Positions 43,755-52,918 are shown, counted from the stretch's first letter. The stretch is DNA of 64,000 nt from JADJRH01 sp046351455 (GCA_046351455.1 JAXLYM010000007.1:62001-126000), one strand, 5' to 3'. Made by a program: numbers and translations. Notes: a model not told the origin generated them from the letters alone.

Positions 43755-44944
43755 GGCGTCTCGATCCAGCGCGCGACGAACACGTTCGTCTCCCCCGGCT
43801 CGCTGCCGAGTCGGTTCGACGTGAACACCAGGTATTTCCCGTCCGGCGAGAACATCGGGAAGCTGTCGAACTCCTCCGAGAACGTGACGCGCTCGGTGGG
43901 CGGCACGCCCGCGGCGGTGAGCGGTCCGTCCGGATCGATCACGTACAGATCGAAGTTCGGCGGCCTCCCGGACGAGGGCGGCGCCGCGTCGATGTTGGAG
44001 GCGAAGATCACGCGCCGCGAGTCCGGCAGGTACGACGGGGCGAAGTTCGCGCGCCCGTTGCTCGTGACCGCGCGCGGGTTCTGCCCGTCGGCGCCGCTCA
44101 CCCAGATCTCCAGCCGGCCCGGCCGCACCATCTTCTGCGCGATGAGGGCTTTGTAGTCGTCGAGGTCCGCGCCGGTGGGCCGCGCCGCGCGCCACACGAG
44201 CTTGGTGGAGTCCGGCGAGAAGAACGCGCCCCCGTCGTACCCTGGAGCGTTCGTGATCCGCGTGATGTGCGAGCCGTCGAGGTTCGCGGTGTAGAGATCC
44301 AGATCCCCGTCGCGCACGCTCGTGAACACGAGGCGCGATCCGTTCGGCGCGATCGTCGTCTCCGCGTCGTACCCCGGCCCGGTGATGAACGGCGCCACGC
44401 CCGATCCGTCCGGCGCGGCGGTGAACACGTCGTACTCGTCGAGCGGCCAGACGTAGCCGCGCGAGCGGTCCGGCTTCGGCGGACAGGCGGCGCCCTGCGT
44501 GCGCGTCGACGAGTAGAGGATCCGCTTCCCGTCCGGGAAAAAGTAGCTGCACGTCGTGCGTCCGCCGCCCGTGGACACCTGCTTCACGTCGCCCGTGCCG
44601 AGGTCGATCGTGTAGATCTGATCGCAGCCCGCGCCCTTCGGAGTCGCCTGGAAAATGAGCGATTTCCCGTCGGGAGCCCAGTAGGCCTCCGCGTTGTCGC
44701 CGCCGAACGTGAGCTGCCGCAGGTCCGCGAGGTGCTTCTCGCGCGGGTCGGCGGCGACGGCCTTTCCAGCGCGTACGCTCCACGGGATCCACTCGGGCTT
44801 CGCGGTCGTCGTCGCGTCCGGCAGGACGCCGGTCTCTTTGGGTGGCGGCTGCGCCGAAGAGCAAGCGAGCGCGGACAGCGCGGAGAGCCCCGCGACCGCA
44901 AAGAGCCTGCAAATCAAGGGCGCAGAGAGGATCCGAGGGGGCAT
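43751..44944 (-). CDS. TolB-like PD40 beta-propeller lipoprotein
   Basis: 397 aa from the ATG at 44944 (a GTG lies four codons upstream). Lipobox ALAC. Repeats of the WD40-like PD40 type, such as YWAPDGKSLIFQAT, YFFPDGKRILYSST, FFSPDSTKLVWRA and MFSPDGKYLVFTS, form a six-bladed propeller like the C-terminal domain of TolB. No TolB N-terminal domain is present. Proteins of this kind bind partners at the cell envelope. It is translationally coupled (ATGA) to the Asp-box propeller gene, suggesting that the two propellers act as one complex. Confidence 0.85.
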   Translation of the reverse strand: MPPRILSAPLICRLFAVAGLSALSALACSSAQPPPKETGVLPDATTTAKPEWIPWSVRAGKAVAADPREKHLADLRQLTFGGDNAEAYWAPDGKSLIFQATPKGAGCDQIYTIDLGTGDVKQVSTGGGRTTCSYFFPDGKRILYSSTRTQGAACPPKPDRSRGYVWPLDEYDVFTAAPDGSGVAPFITGPGYDAETTIAPNGSRLVFTSVRDGDLDLYTANLDGSHITRITNAPGYDGGAFFSPDSTKLVWRAARPTGADLDDYKALIAQKMVRPGRLEIWVSGADGQNPRAVTSNGRANFAPSYLPDSRRVIFASNIDAAPPSSGRPPNFDLYVIDPDGPLTAAGVPPTERVTFSEEFDSFPMFSPDGKYLVFTSNRLGSEPGETNVFVARWIETP

Positions 44945-45008
44945 CGTCGCGAGCACGTTACTCCAAACTGAAACCCCGCGGGACCGTTCTCCCGCGTCGC
45001 GTTCACGT

Positions 45009-45056
45009 CCGGGGGAGTGATACGAGGGGGTGAAACCCCCTTGTAAATTCCAAAAA
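45009..45056 (+). repeat. Family B hairpin repeat copy B2
   Basis: GGGGGAGTGATACGA followed by hairpin GGGGGT-GAA-ACCCCC and TTGTAAAT. Compared with B1 the closing base pair has changed from C-G to T-A on both sides, so pairing is kept. Confidence 0.78.
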
Positions 45057-45071
45057 TTGCGATCGTTTTCT

Positions 45072-45147
45072 CAGGTGCCCACCCCCGGCCGGGCTTCGCC
45101 CGTCCGCCCCTCCCAAATCGCTCACTGTCGTTCGCGAAGGGAGGGGA
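45072..45147 (+). repeat. Family R repeat copy R6
   Basis: CAGGTGCCCACCCCCGG head, first hairpin CGGGC-TTC-GCCCG, arms CCCCTCCC/GGGAGGGG. Lies directly after B2. Unlike most copies it does not follow a sense-strand stop codon. Confidence 0.82.
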
Positions 45148-45185
45148 TCGCTCTGTCACGCGAGACATCGCACGCGCGGTCTCAT

Positions 45186-45608
45186 TCAGCCGAGCGGGCG
45201 CTCGTCGTCGAGGCAGAGCAAGCGCACGCTGCCCTTCGCCACGAGCTGATCCTGCTCGTCGCGGATCCACGCCTCCCACACCTGGCTCGTGCGGCCGCGC
45301 GTGACGGGGCGCGCGACGCCGCGGAGCTTGCCGCTGCGCACGGCGCGGATGAACGACGTGTTGTTCTCCAGGCCGACCACGCGCTGCTTGCGCGGCATCG
45401 CCACGAGCGCGGCGCCGATGGACGCGAGCGTCTCGATGACGCCGCAGTGCACGCCGCCGTGCACGATGCCGTAGCCCTGATGGTGCTTGTCGGTCACCTC
45501 CCACTCGCAGGCGACCTCGTCCGCCGTGGCGGACGTCACCACGATGCCCATCTCCTTCACCCAGCCTGGCATCGCGTTGATCCAGGTCAGCACCTCTTCG
45601 CTCTTCAT
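45186..45608 (-). CDS. PaaI family hotdog-fold thioesterase
   Basis: 140 aa from the ATG at 45608 with a good GAGGAG ribosome-binding site. The hotdog motif GIVHGGVHCGVIETLAS contains the HGG signature of the PaaI/YbgC-type acyl-CoA thioesterases, and LENNTSFIRAVRSGKLRG is the conserved second half. It hydrolyses acyl- or aryl-CoA thioesters in the cytoplasm; the substrate cannot be told. It lies 49 bp downstream of the HEAT-cyclophilin gene, probably in one transcription unit with it. Confidence 0.88.
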   Translation of the reverse strand: MKSEEVLTWINAMPGWVKEMGIVVTSATADEVACEWEVTDKHHQGYGIVHGGVHCGVIETLASIGAALVAMPRKQRVVGLENNTSFIRAVRSGKLRGVARPVTRGRTSQVWEAWIRDEQDQLVAKGSVRLLCLDDERPLG

Positions 45609-45657
45609 CGCTCCTCGTTCGTTCGACTCCACCCCGAAAACCAACGTGCCAGTTTAC

Positions 45658-48159
45658 TCACGGGCTCACCGTGACCTTCTGGATGAGATCGCCGTCCACG
45701 AAAGCCCCCCACGGCCCGGTCGCGGCGCCGACGACAGCGTACTTGCCGTCGAGGTGGGGAAAGCGCCCGTGCATCACGAAGAGCTGGCTCGACCCGGTGT
45801 CGCGGCCCGCGAGCGCGACGCCCACGGTGAGCGGATCGAAGGGCATCGGCGACGTCTCGCACCGCAGCGGCGGCTTGCCCTCCGGCCCGCCCGATCCGTC
45901 GCCGAACGGAGCCCCGAACTGCGTCACGAACCCGGCCACCACGCGGTGCACGACCATGTTGTCGTAATAGCCACTCTTGGCCAGCTCCACGAACCGGGTC
46001 ACCGCCACCGGCGCGAGCGATCCGTCGAGCGCGATCGTGAATTGCCCCGCGTCCGTATCCAGCGTGAGCTTCGCGCGCCCGGTGACGAGCGCGTGCATCT
46101 CCGAGGGGACGGGGCCGCCCTCGGGAGGCGCCGCGCACTCGACCTTCTTGCCGCTGAGGAGCGCGATCGCCTTCGCCGAGTGCTCCCGCGTGGTGGGATA
46201 CGGCGACTTGCACGTCTCCTCGATGCGGGGAGTCGCCTCCTTGAGCGCGAGCGCCCCGGCCGCGTCGATCGCCGAGTCGATGAGCTCCGGATCCGGCGCT
46301 TCCCCCTTGTTTCCGAGCACCGCGAGCAGCGCCTTCACCACCTGGGCCGACGGCGGCCCGAGCGCGATCGGCCCGTCCTCGTGCTTGTCGCGATCCTTGT
46401 CGTCGCGGTCGCGCCCCTTCTTTTTGCGCTTCTTTCCAGGCGAATCCGCCGCGCGCTCCGGGTGCTTGGTGAGCAGCTCGGTCGCGGCGCCGACCACGCC
46501 GGGGAGCTTCGAGGCGAGCGCCTTCGCGAGCACCGGCGCGGCCCCGTCGATCTCGTCGTGCTCTTCGAGCAGCTCGATCGCGGCCTCCCGCGCGCGGATA
46601 TCGGCCCCCTCCGCGAACGCCTTCCACGCCGCGAGCCGCGCCCCGGTGATCTCCGCCCGCCCCAGCACCTCCACGGTCATCCGCGCGGAGATCGACGTGG
46701 CGCGCCACTCCGCCGCGCCCGCATCCCCGCCGCCCGGAGATGTCGAGCTTGCACTGGCTGTATTCTTACCTGCCGCGGGAGCAGCGGTGTTTGCGGCGGC
46801 CGCGGTTGGACCTGATCCGGGAGCAACGGTGTTTGCGGCGGCCGCGGTTGAAGGCGTCCCCGGAGCAGCGGGGTTTGCGCCGGCCGAATTGGGGGCTGAC
46901 GGGGCAGGGGAGGTGCCTTGTCCGGGACTGGCACCCTCCGCGGCGGCGACATCGCACTTCGCGAGCAGCGGATCGCGGTAGTTCTTCCCGACGACGAGCT
47001 TCGCCGCGAGGCACCGCATCCACGACAGGCGCCGCGCGATCGACCGCGGCGGCGAAGGAGGCGGCGCGCGCCCCGCGATCTCCCGGAGGGCCTTCTCGGC
47101 GCTGCCCGGCTCCGTCATCGCCTCCAGCGCCGCGAGCGTCGCGGTGAAGTCCTCGCTCACGAGGCCCGTCAGCGCGACCGGATCGGCGCTCGGCAGGATC
47201 TTGGGGACCGCGTCCGCGAGCGCCCGCTGCCCGGCCTTTCCGAGGCGAGCGAGCGCGCGCGTCGCCTCCCCGCGCTCCGCGGCCAGGAACTCCCCCGGCG
47301 TCGCGATCACGCGCCCGAGCTCCGGCGCCGCGTCGTCCCCGCCGCGCCCGAGCGCGCGCACGGCGAAGATGCGGTGCGGCCCCGGCGATCGCAGCGCGGC
47401 TGTCGCGACCTCCCGCAGCCTCTCGATCGTGGACGCGGGCGGATGATCGAGCCGCCCGAGCGGATACAGCGCCGCCGGCAACGGAGGCTCGGCCGCGCTC
47501 CCGGAGGCGCGTTGCAGCAGCGCCACCACCGTCTCTTCGCGGAGCTTCTGCTTCGTCGTCGCGACCTCCCCGAGCCCGAGCGCCGCGGCCTCCGCGACCT
47601 CCCGCGGCCCCGCGAGCCAGGCCTGCAACGTCGCCTCCGAGGCCTCCGCCGCGCACGCGCCGATCGCCCGAGCGATCGCACGGATCGCCGGCAAATCCTG
47701 GGGCGCCGCGCTCTTCGTCTTCTCGGGGCCGGAGCCCGCGAGCAGCGTCGTCGCGCGCGCCGCGAGCGCCGCCACGTTCGCCTGCTCGTGACCGCGGCAC
47801 GAGAACCCGAGCCCGTACGCGGCCCACGTCACCACGTCCGGATGATCGTCGCCGAGCAGCTTCGCGAGCCCCGGCGTCGCCGCGTCGCCGCCGATCCGCG
47901 CGAGCGCCCGAGCCGCCGCCGTCCGCACCGCGAGGCTCCGGCTCGACAGGTGCTCCGGCCGCACCTCCGCCGCGAGGCGCTTCTGCTCGGCCATCTCGAT
48001 CGCGTCGAGCGCCGCAGCGTCCGCGCCGTCCGCCGTGGTCGCCGTCGCCGCGGCCGTCCCCGTGGTCGCCGTCGCCTCGGAAGGAGCCGATCCGCCGCCG
48101 TTTCCGCACGCCGCGATCCCGATCACCGAAGCCAGCGCGAGCGCCCGTCCCGTCCGCAT
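45658..48159 (-). CDS. HEAT-repeat lipoprotein fused to a cyclophilin-type peptidyl-prolyl isomerase
   Basis: 833 aa from the ATG at 48159, which GAGGAG serves best; another ATG is at 48168. Lipobox GIAAC. About residues 60-390 and 480-620 are HEAT-like helical repeats (LAVRTAAARALARIGGD, HPDVVTWAAYGLGF). A tandem-repeat linker (AAAANTVAPGSGPT type, nt 46750-46890) and a very basic/acidic stretch (KKRKKKGRDRDDKDRDK) separate them. The last 160 residues are a cyclophilin domain: DNMVVHRVVAGFVTQFGAP, GVALAGRDTGSSQLFVMHG and PHLDGKYAVVG. Cyclophilins catalyse proline isomerisation in folding. A lipid-anchored fusion to a HEAT scaffold suggests a periplasmic chaperone. Confidence 0.88.
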   Translation of the reverse strand: MRTGRALALASVIGIAACGNGGGSAPSEATATTGTAAATATTADGADAAALDAIEMAEQKRLAAEVRPEHLSSRSLAVRTAAARALARIGGDAATPGLAKLLGDDHPDVVTWAAYGLGFSCRGHEQANVAALAARATTLLAGSGPEKTKSAAPQDLPAIRAIARAIGACAAEASEATLQAWLAGPREVAEAAALGLGEVATTKQKLREETVVALLQRASGSAAEPPLPAALYPLGRLDHPPASTIERLREVATAALRSPGPHRIFAVRALGRGGDDAAPELGRVIATPGEFLAAERGEATRALARLGKAGQRALADAVPKILPSADPVALTGLVSEDFTATLAALEAMTEPGSAEKALREIAGRAPPPSPPRSIARRLSWMRCLAAKLVVGKNYRDPLLAKCDVAAAEGASPGQGTSPAPSAPNSAGANPAAPGTPSTAAAANTVAPGSGPTAAAANTAAPAAGKNTASASSTSPGGGDAGAAEWRATSISARMTVEVLGRAEITGARLAAWKAFAEGADIRAREAAIELLEEHDEIDGAAPVLAKALASKLPGVVGAATELLTKHPERAADSPGKKRKKKGRDRDDKDRDKHEDGPIALGPPSAQVVKALLAVLGNKGEAPDPELIDSAIDAAGALALKEATPRIEETCKSPYPTTREHSAKAIALLSGKKVECAAPPEGGPVPSEMHALVTGRAKLTLDTDAGQFTIALDGSLAPVAVTRFVELAKSGYYDNMVVHRVVAGFVTQFGAPFGDGSGGPEGKPPLRCETSPMPFDPLTVGVALAGRDTGSSQLFVMHGRFPHLDGKYAVVGAATGPWGAFVDGDLIQKVTVSP
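46750..46890. repeat. Coding tandem repeat in the HEAT-cyclophilin linker
   Basis: Units of about 45 bp sharing GTGTTTGCGGCGGCCGCGGT recur two to three times and encode Ala/Pro/Asn/Thr linker peptide. Likely variable in copy number. Confidence 0.65.
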
Positions 48160-48214
48160 CGTCCTCATCTCCTCGCGTCCCCGAGAGCGATCGGCGCGCC
48201 GAACCGAGCGCTCG

Positions 48215-48730
48215 TCATCGTCCCGCGTCCTCGTAGAACGTGTCGGCGCTGCCGCGGAGCACGCCGGTGCTCTTCATCGCGAGGCCGTCGTACGCGCGGC
48301 GGAAGCGCTCCGCGACGCGATCGTACGAGCCGGGCGCGCTCCGCCGGGGCCACGCGAGCGCATCGACGCCGGCCGCTCGGAAGCTCTGGAGCGCGCGCGG
48401 AAGGTGCCACGCGCACGACACGATCGCGGCCGATCGCGCGCCGAGCTTGCGCAGCATCGCGGCGGAGAACACGGCGTTCTCGTACGTGGTGAGCGACCAC
48501 AGCTCCACGAGGACCGCGTCCTTCGGCACCCCGCGCGCGACGAGGGCCTCCGCGATCGCGAGCGCCTCCACCGCGCCGCCCCACCTCCGACCTCCGCTCA
48601 CGACGACGCGCGGCGCGACCCCGGCGTGGAACGCCAAGGCCGCGGCCTCGGCGCGTCCGGCGGCGGCGGAGGTGAGCCGTCCGCTCGCCGCGACGCGGCA
48701 CCCGAGCACCACGATCGCGTCGGCCTTCAT
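48215..48730 (-). CDS. DUF218 (YdcF-like) protein
   Basis: 171 aa. DUF218 fold motifs are present: AIVVLGCRV at the start, PRVVVSGGRRWGG, DAVLVELWSLTTYENAVF and AAIVSCAWHLPRALQSF. The conserved Glu-Asn (YENA) of the family is retained. No signal peptide or membrane helix, so it is shorter than SanA and probably cytoplasmic. YdcF binds S-adenosylmethionine-like ligands in vitro, but function in vivo is unclear. It lies about 55 bp upstream of the HEAT-cyclophilin gene on the same strand, probably in the same unit. The window's second DUF218 gene (34108) is a lipoprotein and only distantly similar. Confidence 0.82.
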   Translation of the reverse strand: MKADAIVVLGCRVAASGRLTSAAAGRAEAAALAFHAGVAPRVVVSGGRRWGGAVEALAIAEALVARGVPKDAVLVELWSLTTYENAVFSAAMLRKLGARSAAIVSCAWHLPRALQSFRAAGVDALAWPRRSAPGSYDRVAERFRRAYDGLAMKSTGVLRGSADTFYEDAGR

Positions 48731-48910
48731 CGCCGCGACGCTAGCACGGAGCCCTTCTCTTGACGTCCGGGGACCCTCGCATCTAGTCTCCGATGCCGCG
48801 CCATTCCGCTTCGAGTATCGTCGCGGGCAATCGCAGTAAACACCGGGAGATCGACGCGATCGGAGACGGTCGCGGCCGAGGGGTCGGAGAGGCGCGGAAG
48901 GCGAGTCAGG

Positions 48911-49744
48911 ATGCGGATCAAGATGTGGGGTGTTCGCGGCAGCATCCCTTCTCCAGGTCCCGACACCGTGGAGTTCGGCGGCAACACGAGCTGCTACGAA
49001 GTGCGGTGCGGCGACACTCTCGTCATCCTGGACGGAGGCACGGGCCTCCGCCTCCTCGGCCAGGATCTCTTGAAGGAGATGCCGCTGGAGGCGTGGATGT
49101 TCTTCAGCCACGTGCACTGGGATCACATCCAGGGCTTCCCGTTCTTCACGCCCGCCTTCGTGCGCGGCAACACGTTCCACCTGCGCGGCGGCGTGAACGT
49201 CTCGCGCACGCTGGAGGAGACGCTCGCGGGCCAGATGGACTACCCGAGCTTCCCGGTGCACCTCTCCGAGATGGGCGCGACGATGACGTTCCGCGACCTC
49301 TACGAAGGAGAGAGCGTGACGATCGGCGCGAAGAACGACGTCAAGGTGACGAACGCGCGCGGCAACCACCCGAACGGCGTCTACGCGTACCGTGTCGAGT
49401 ACGAGGGCAAGGTCGTCGTCTACGTGACGGACAGCGAGCACTACGCGATCGTGGACCCGAAGCTGAAGAAGCTCTCGATGAACGCCGACGTGCTGATCTT
49501 CGACGCGATGTACACGCCGGAGGAGTACGCGGGCCAGATCGGCGGCGGCCCGAAGACGGGCTGGGGCCACGCGACGTTCGAGGCCGGCTGTGAGCTCGCG
49601 AAGGCCGCGAACGTGAAGCAGCTCGTCCTCCACCATCACGACCCGAACCAGACGGACGCGATGGTCCGCGAGAAGGAGCGCCGCGCGCAGGCCCTCTTCG
49701 CGAACACGATGGCCGCCCGCGAAGGCGCCGTGATCGACCTCTAG
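48911..49744 (+). CDS. Metallo-beta-lactamase-fold phosphodiesterase-like hydrolase
   Basis: 277 aa, no signal peptide. The N-terminal KMWGVRGSIPSPGP and GGNTSCYEV match the subfamily containing cyclic-phosphodiesterase and PhnP-like proteins. The two-metal site is complete: HVHWDHIQG (HxHxDH), a later His in GNHPNG, Asp in VTDSEH and a terminal HHHDPNQT. The family cleaves phosphodiesters or related small substrates. In myxobacteria and other deltaproteobacteria similar proteins are often fused to receiver domains; here it stands alone. Repeat R7 and the convergent sigma-factor gene follow. Confidence 0.85.
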   Translation: MRIKMWGVRGSIPSPGPDTVEFGGNTSCYEVRCGDTLVILDGGTGLRLLGQDLLKEMPLEAWMFFSHVHWDHIQGFPFFTPAFVRGNTFHLRGGVNVSRTLEETLAGQMDYPSFPVHLSEMGATMTFRDLYEGESVTIGAKNDVKVTNARGNHPNGVYAYRVEYEGKVVVYVTDSEHYAIVDPKLKKLSMNADVLIFDAMYTPEEYAGQIGGGPKTGWGHATFEAGCELAKAANVKQLVLHHHDPNQTDAMVREKERRAQALFANTMAAREGAVIDL

Positions 49745-49766
49745 AGCGCGTCCGGAGCTGCGAAAC

Positions 49767-49850
49767 GCTCCCCGCCCTTCGCGACGGAAGGAGCGATTTG
49801 GGCGGGGCGGCCGCGCGGAGCGAAGCGAGCACGGACCGGGGGTGGGCACC
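49767..49850 (-). repeat. Family R repeat copy R7
   Basis: Head GGTGCCCACCCCCGG lies about 39 bp after the stop codon of the minus-strand sigma-factor gene. Arms here are CCCCGCCC and GGGCGGGG: the central T-A pair of other copies has become G-C on both sides. Confidence 0.83.
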
Positions 49851-49888
49851 CTGCTCATCTTCTTCCTTTGTTGAGCGGGGGCTCAGGA

Positions 49889-50716
49889 TCAGGCGGCGGA
49901 CGCGGGGGCTCGCGTGATCTCTTCGAGGCGGGCGCGCATGCGCTTCTTCGCGCGCTCTTCGATCTGGCGGACGCGCTCTTTGCTCACGCCGAAGGAGACG
50001 CCGAGCTCCTCCAACGTGACGGGGGACTCGGTGAGCCAGCGCTCATGAACGATGCGGCGCTCGCGCGGGGAGAGCTCTTCCACCACGCGCTTCAAGGCCT
50101 CCGACATGCGGGTCGCCTCGTCGCGCTCCGCGGCCTCGTCCTCGGGGGAGCGCTCCGCCGAGGCGATGCGATCCAGCGGCGCGAAGCCGTCGTCGGGGGC
50201 GCCTTCGAGGCTCACGTCGCGCGCCATCAACAGCGGGAGCAGCTCGGTCGCGCGCTCCTTCGTGAGGCCGGAGAGCTTCGCGAGCGTCGCCGGGTTCTTC
50301 TCGCGGGTGCGACGGTACACGCGGAGGGCGCGGCGCTCGCTCTTCGATGAGCCGAGCCTCACGATGCGGTAACCACGCGCCACGAACTCGCGGATCTCCG
50401 CGCGGATCCAGTACGCCGCGTACGTCGCGAGGCGGCAGCCACGGTCCGGATCGAAGCGCTCCGCCGCCTTGAGGAGGCCGATGTTGCCCTCCTGCACGAT
50501 GTCCTCCAGCGGCAAGCCCCACCGACGGTACTCGAGCGCGATCGTCATCACGAACGGGAGGCACGCCTCGATCATCCTCCGGCCCGCGAGCTTCTCACCG
50601 CTGCGCCATCGCATCGCGAGATCGCGCTCCTGGTCGGGGGTCAACGTGGTCTGGCCGGAGAGCTGGGAGCGGTAAAAAGAAAACGCACCCCTGCCAAGCG
50701 CTGCGCTGCTGCCCAT
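49889..50716 (-). CDS. RpoH-type (sigma-32-like) RNA polymerase sigma factor
   Basis: 275 aa from the ATG at 50716, with GGAGG 9 nt upstream. Region 2 is complete: LPFVMTIALEYRRWGLPLEDIVQEGNIGL (split here for reading), RFDPDRGCRLATYAAYWIRAEI and YRIVRLGSSKSERRAL, the last resembling the RpoH-specific SWRIVKVGTTKAQRKL segment. Region 4 with helix-turn-helix TLEELGVSFGVSKERVRQIE is at the C-terminus. Region 1.1 is absent. Myxobacteria have several sigma-32-like factors (SigB/SigC types) for development and heat shock; which this is cannot be told. No anti-sigma gene is adjacent. Confidence 0.88.
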   Translation of the reverse strand: MGSSAALGRGAFSFYRSQLSGQTTLTPDQERDLAMRWRSGEKLAGRRMIEACLPFVMTIALEYRRWGLPLEDIVQEGNIGLLKAAERFDPDRGCRLATYAAYWIRAEIREFVARGYRIVRLGSSKSERRALRVYRRTREKNPATLAKLSGLTKERATELLPLLMARDVSLEGAPDDGFAPLDRIASAERSPEDEAAERDEATRMSEALKRVVEELSPRERRIVHERWLTESPVTLEELGVSFGVSKERVRQIEERAKKRMRARLEEITRAPASAA

Positions 50717-51018
50717 GGCAACGTACCTCCGCCGCCTCCTGGTCAACGAATCGTCGTGCGCTGTTTGCCTGGTTGCGCGGTTTCGGGCGATCCTGGAGCG
50801 GCAAAGTCCGCAATGCACGCCTGGTGCCGTGTGCAAAATCCGCAGAACGACGCGCAAGAGTCGCGCATGATCGCGCAACGAGTTCGGATCGTCTCCCGGC
50901 GGCGAACGGTTTGCGGGAATCTGCGCCCGCGCCTGCAAACGCGGCGTCGGCCCGCGGAACGGCCCCGTCGGTGCGGAGATCGACGCAGAAGACGCGGAGC
51001 TTCGCGGATGCGCATGCT
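50717..51018. other. Divergent region between sigma factor and S41 protease, no gene seen
   Basis: About 300 bp. Carries the ribosome-binding site of the sigma-factor gene (GGCGGAGGTACG on the minus strand) and promoters for both genes. Several GTGCAAA/TTTGCG-like words occur, but no clear promoter. No family R, B or C repeat. Confidence 0.45.
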
Positions 51019-52887
51019 ATGAAGCGTTTCGTGCGTGCAAAGACCGCTCTGGGCTCCGCGCTCGCTGCGGCGCTGGTGCTCTCGGCGCTGCTCGTGCGGC
51101 GCGGGCCGGCGGAGCCGTCCCCAGCTCCCGCAGGTTCTGCGCCTCCCCCCGGCGCGCCGCTGATCGTCGAGGCGCCGGACGACCGAACCGACTCCGGCGA
51201 CCGGCGGCTCACGATGCCCACCGGGGCGCCCACGATGCTCACGTGCGACGAGGGGCGGCGGATCGTGTCGCAGGCGCGCACGTCGCTGGCCGGCACGCCT
51301 CCTCCCGTCGACGCCGAAAAGCTCGGGGAGGCGACGGCGGACTGGCTGGATCCGCACGGCCTCTGGTCGGTCGCGCCCGATACGCCGGCCGGCCCCGCGA
51401 TCAAACGAGCGGCCGCGGATCTGCTCGCGGAGCTCGAGGCGCCCGTCGGCTCCGGGCCGTGCAAGGCCGCGCTCGCGGTCGGCGGGACGTTGTCGACGTG
51501 GTCCGTCGACGTGCGGCGCGCGTTCGATGACAGCTTCCACGACGCGTCGGGGAAGGGGAGGGCCGCGGCCTCGAACGAGGTGTGGAGCGCCGCGACGAGC
51601 TCGCCGTTCGAGAGCGGCGCGGTGACGCGAAACGCCCTCGATCTGGCGCGCGATCTCGGTCGGTCCGCGGGGGTCGTCGCCTCCGGGTACGGCCACAAGG
51701 TGGAGTCGTTCACGCTGGCCGCGCGTGACCGCGTGGCGCCGGATCTCGGGGAGGAAGGCTGGGCGCGCGCGGTGATCGCGGCCGCGGTGCGCGCGTACGT
51801 TCCTCAGCTCGACGCGCACGGGGCGTGGGCGCCGCTCGACGAGGAGCTCTCGATTTACGATCTCGATCTGGAGGTCGATCCGCCGGAGCGCGTGTGGACC
51901 GAGATGACGCGGACCGCGATCGGCGCGCGCATCGACAAGGGCGCGCTGGCCCCGCTGCAGAACGGCGACGTGGTGCTTCGGATCCACGACGTGGCGCTCG
52001 CGGGCGTGAGCGTGGAGCAGGCCGAGCAGCTCGCGGTGGTGACGGACGCGCCGGATCCGCACGTGCTCGTGCTGCGGCCCGGCGTCGCGGAGCCGCTCGA
52101 TCTCGCGGTCGCGCTGCCGATGGCCGACGGCGTGGCCGCGACGCCTCCGCCGGAGCTGCCGATCGATCTGGTGCGGTACGGCGACGGCAAGGTCGCGATC
52201 GTGGCGATCCCGGACGTGCCGGACGATCTCGGCGCGAGGCTCCAGGCCGCGCTGGATCGCGTGCGCGAGACGCCGAACGTGCGCGGGCTGCTCGTCGATC
52301 TGCGGGGCAACGGCGGCGGGTCGACGGACGGCGCGGCGGACGCGCTGAGCCTGTTCTTGCCGGGCGTTCCCCTGTTCCCGATGAAGCGGCGCGACGGCGG
52401 CATCGAGACCGAGCGCGCGCGCGTGGTGCCGATCGAGCAGCAGTGGACGGGCCCCGTCGGCGTGCTCGTGGACGGGGACTCGGCGAGCGCCGCGGAGATG
52501 ATCGCGGGCGCGCTGTTCGCGTACCACCGCGGCGTGATCGTGGGCGATCGGACGTACGGGAAGGGGTGCGCGCAGGAGTACCTCGACGACGACGCGCGCG
52601 CCGGCGTGCTGCGGCTGACGACGCTGCTCTACGCGCTGCCGGACGGCTCGCCGGTGCAGAAGACGGGGATTTCGCCGGAGATCAAGCTGAGCTTGCCGGA
52701 CGACGACGAGGCCGAGGCGAAGGTCGCGCGCGCGCTCGATCCGTGGCGCGGGCCCGACGTGCGCGACCCGATGCGCATCCGCGAGGTGCCGTGGCGCTCG
52801 CACGGAGGCCGCGTCGGGCCGTGTCGTGACGAGGTGACGTGCCGGGCGCTCCGAGCGCTCGGAGCGACCCCGGCGGCGTCGCGGTAG
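51019..52887 (+). CDS. S41A family C-terminal processing peptidase (Ctp/Prc-like)
   Basis: 622 aa. N-terminal hydrophobic segment (about residues 10-27) exports or anchors it. A PDZ domain lies at about 300-370 (IGARIDKGALAPLQNGDVVLRI) and the S41 core follows: RGLLVDLRGNGGG, DGDSASAAEM and GDRTYGKGCAQ. Ser490 and Lys515 form the likely Ser-Lys dyad; their spacing of 25 equals that of E. coli Prc Ser452 and Lys477. The N-terminal third has a region unlike E. coli Prc. Such proteases cleave C-terminal tails of periplasmic proteins. A hairpin terminator at 52895 follows. Confidence 0.87.
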   Translation: MKRFVRAKTALGSALAAALVLSALLVRRGPAEPSPAPAGSAPPPGAPLIVEAPDDRTDSGDRRLTMPTGAPTMLTCDEGRRIVSQARTSLAGTPPPVDAEKLGEATADWLDPHGLWSVAPDTPAGPAIKRAAADLLAELEAPVGSGPCKAALAVGGTLSTWSVDVRRAFDDSFHDASGKGRAAASNEVWSAATSSPFESGAVTRNALDLARDLGRSAGVVASGYGHKVESFTLAARDRVAPDLGEEGWARAVIAAAVRAYVPQLDAHGAWAPLDEELSIYDLDLEVDPPERVWTEMTRTAIGARIDKGALAPLQNGDVVLRIHDVALAGVSVEQAEQLAVVTDAPDPHVLVLRPGVAEPLDLAVALPMADGVAATPPPELPIDLVRYGDGKVAIVAIPDVPDDLGARLQAALDRVRETPNVRGLLVDLRGNGGGSTDGAADALSLFLPGVPLFPMKRRDGGIETERARVVPIEQQWTGPVGVLVDGDSASAAEMIAGALFAYHRGVIVGDRTYGKGCAQEYLDDDARAGVLRLTTLLYALPDGSPVQKTGISPEIKLSLPDDDEAEAKVARALDPWRGPDVRDPMRIREVPWRSHGGRVGPCRDEVTCRALRALGATPAASR

Positions 52888-52894
52888 TGAAGGA

Positions 52895-52913
52895 GGGGAC
52901 GGCTCGCGTCCCC
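52895..52913. terminator. Bidirectional hairpin terminator / family D copy D2
   Basis: GGGGACG-GCTCG-CGTCCCC between two convergent stop codons only 31 bp apart (protease at 52887, zinc-ribbon protein at 52919). Nearly the same hairpin lies at 37182-37200, so it is a small dispersed element reused as a terminator. Confidence 0.65.
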
Positions 52914-52918
52914 CTGGG

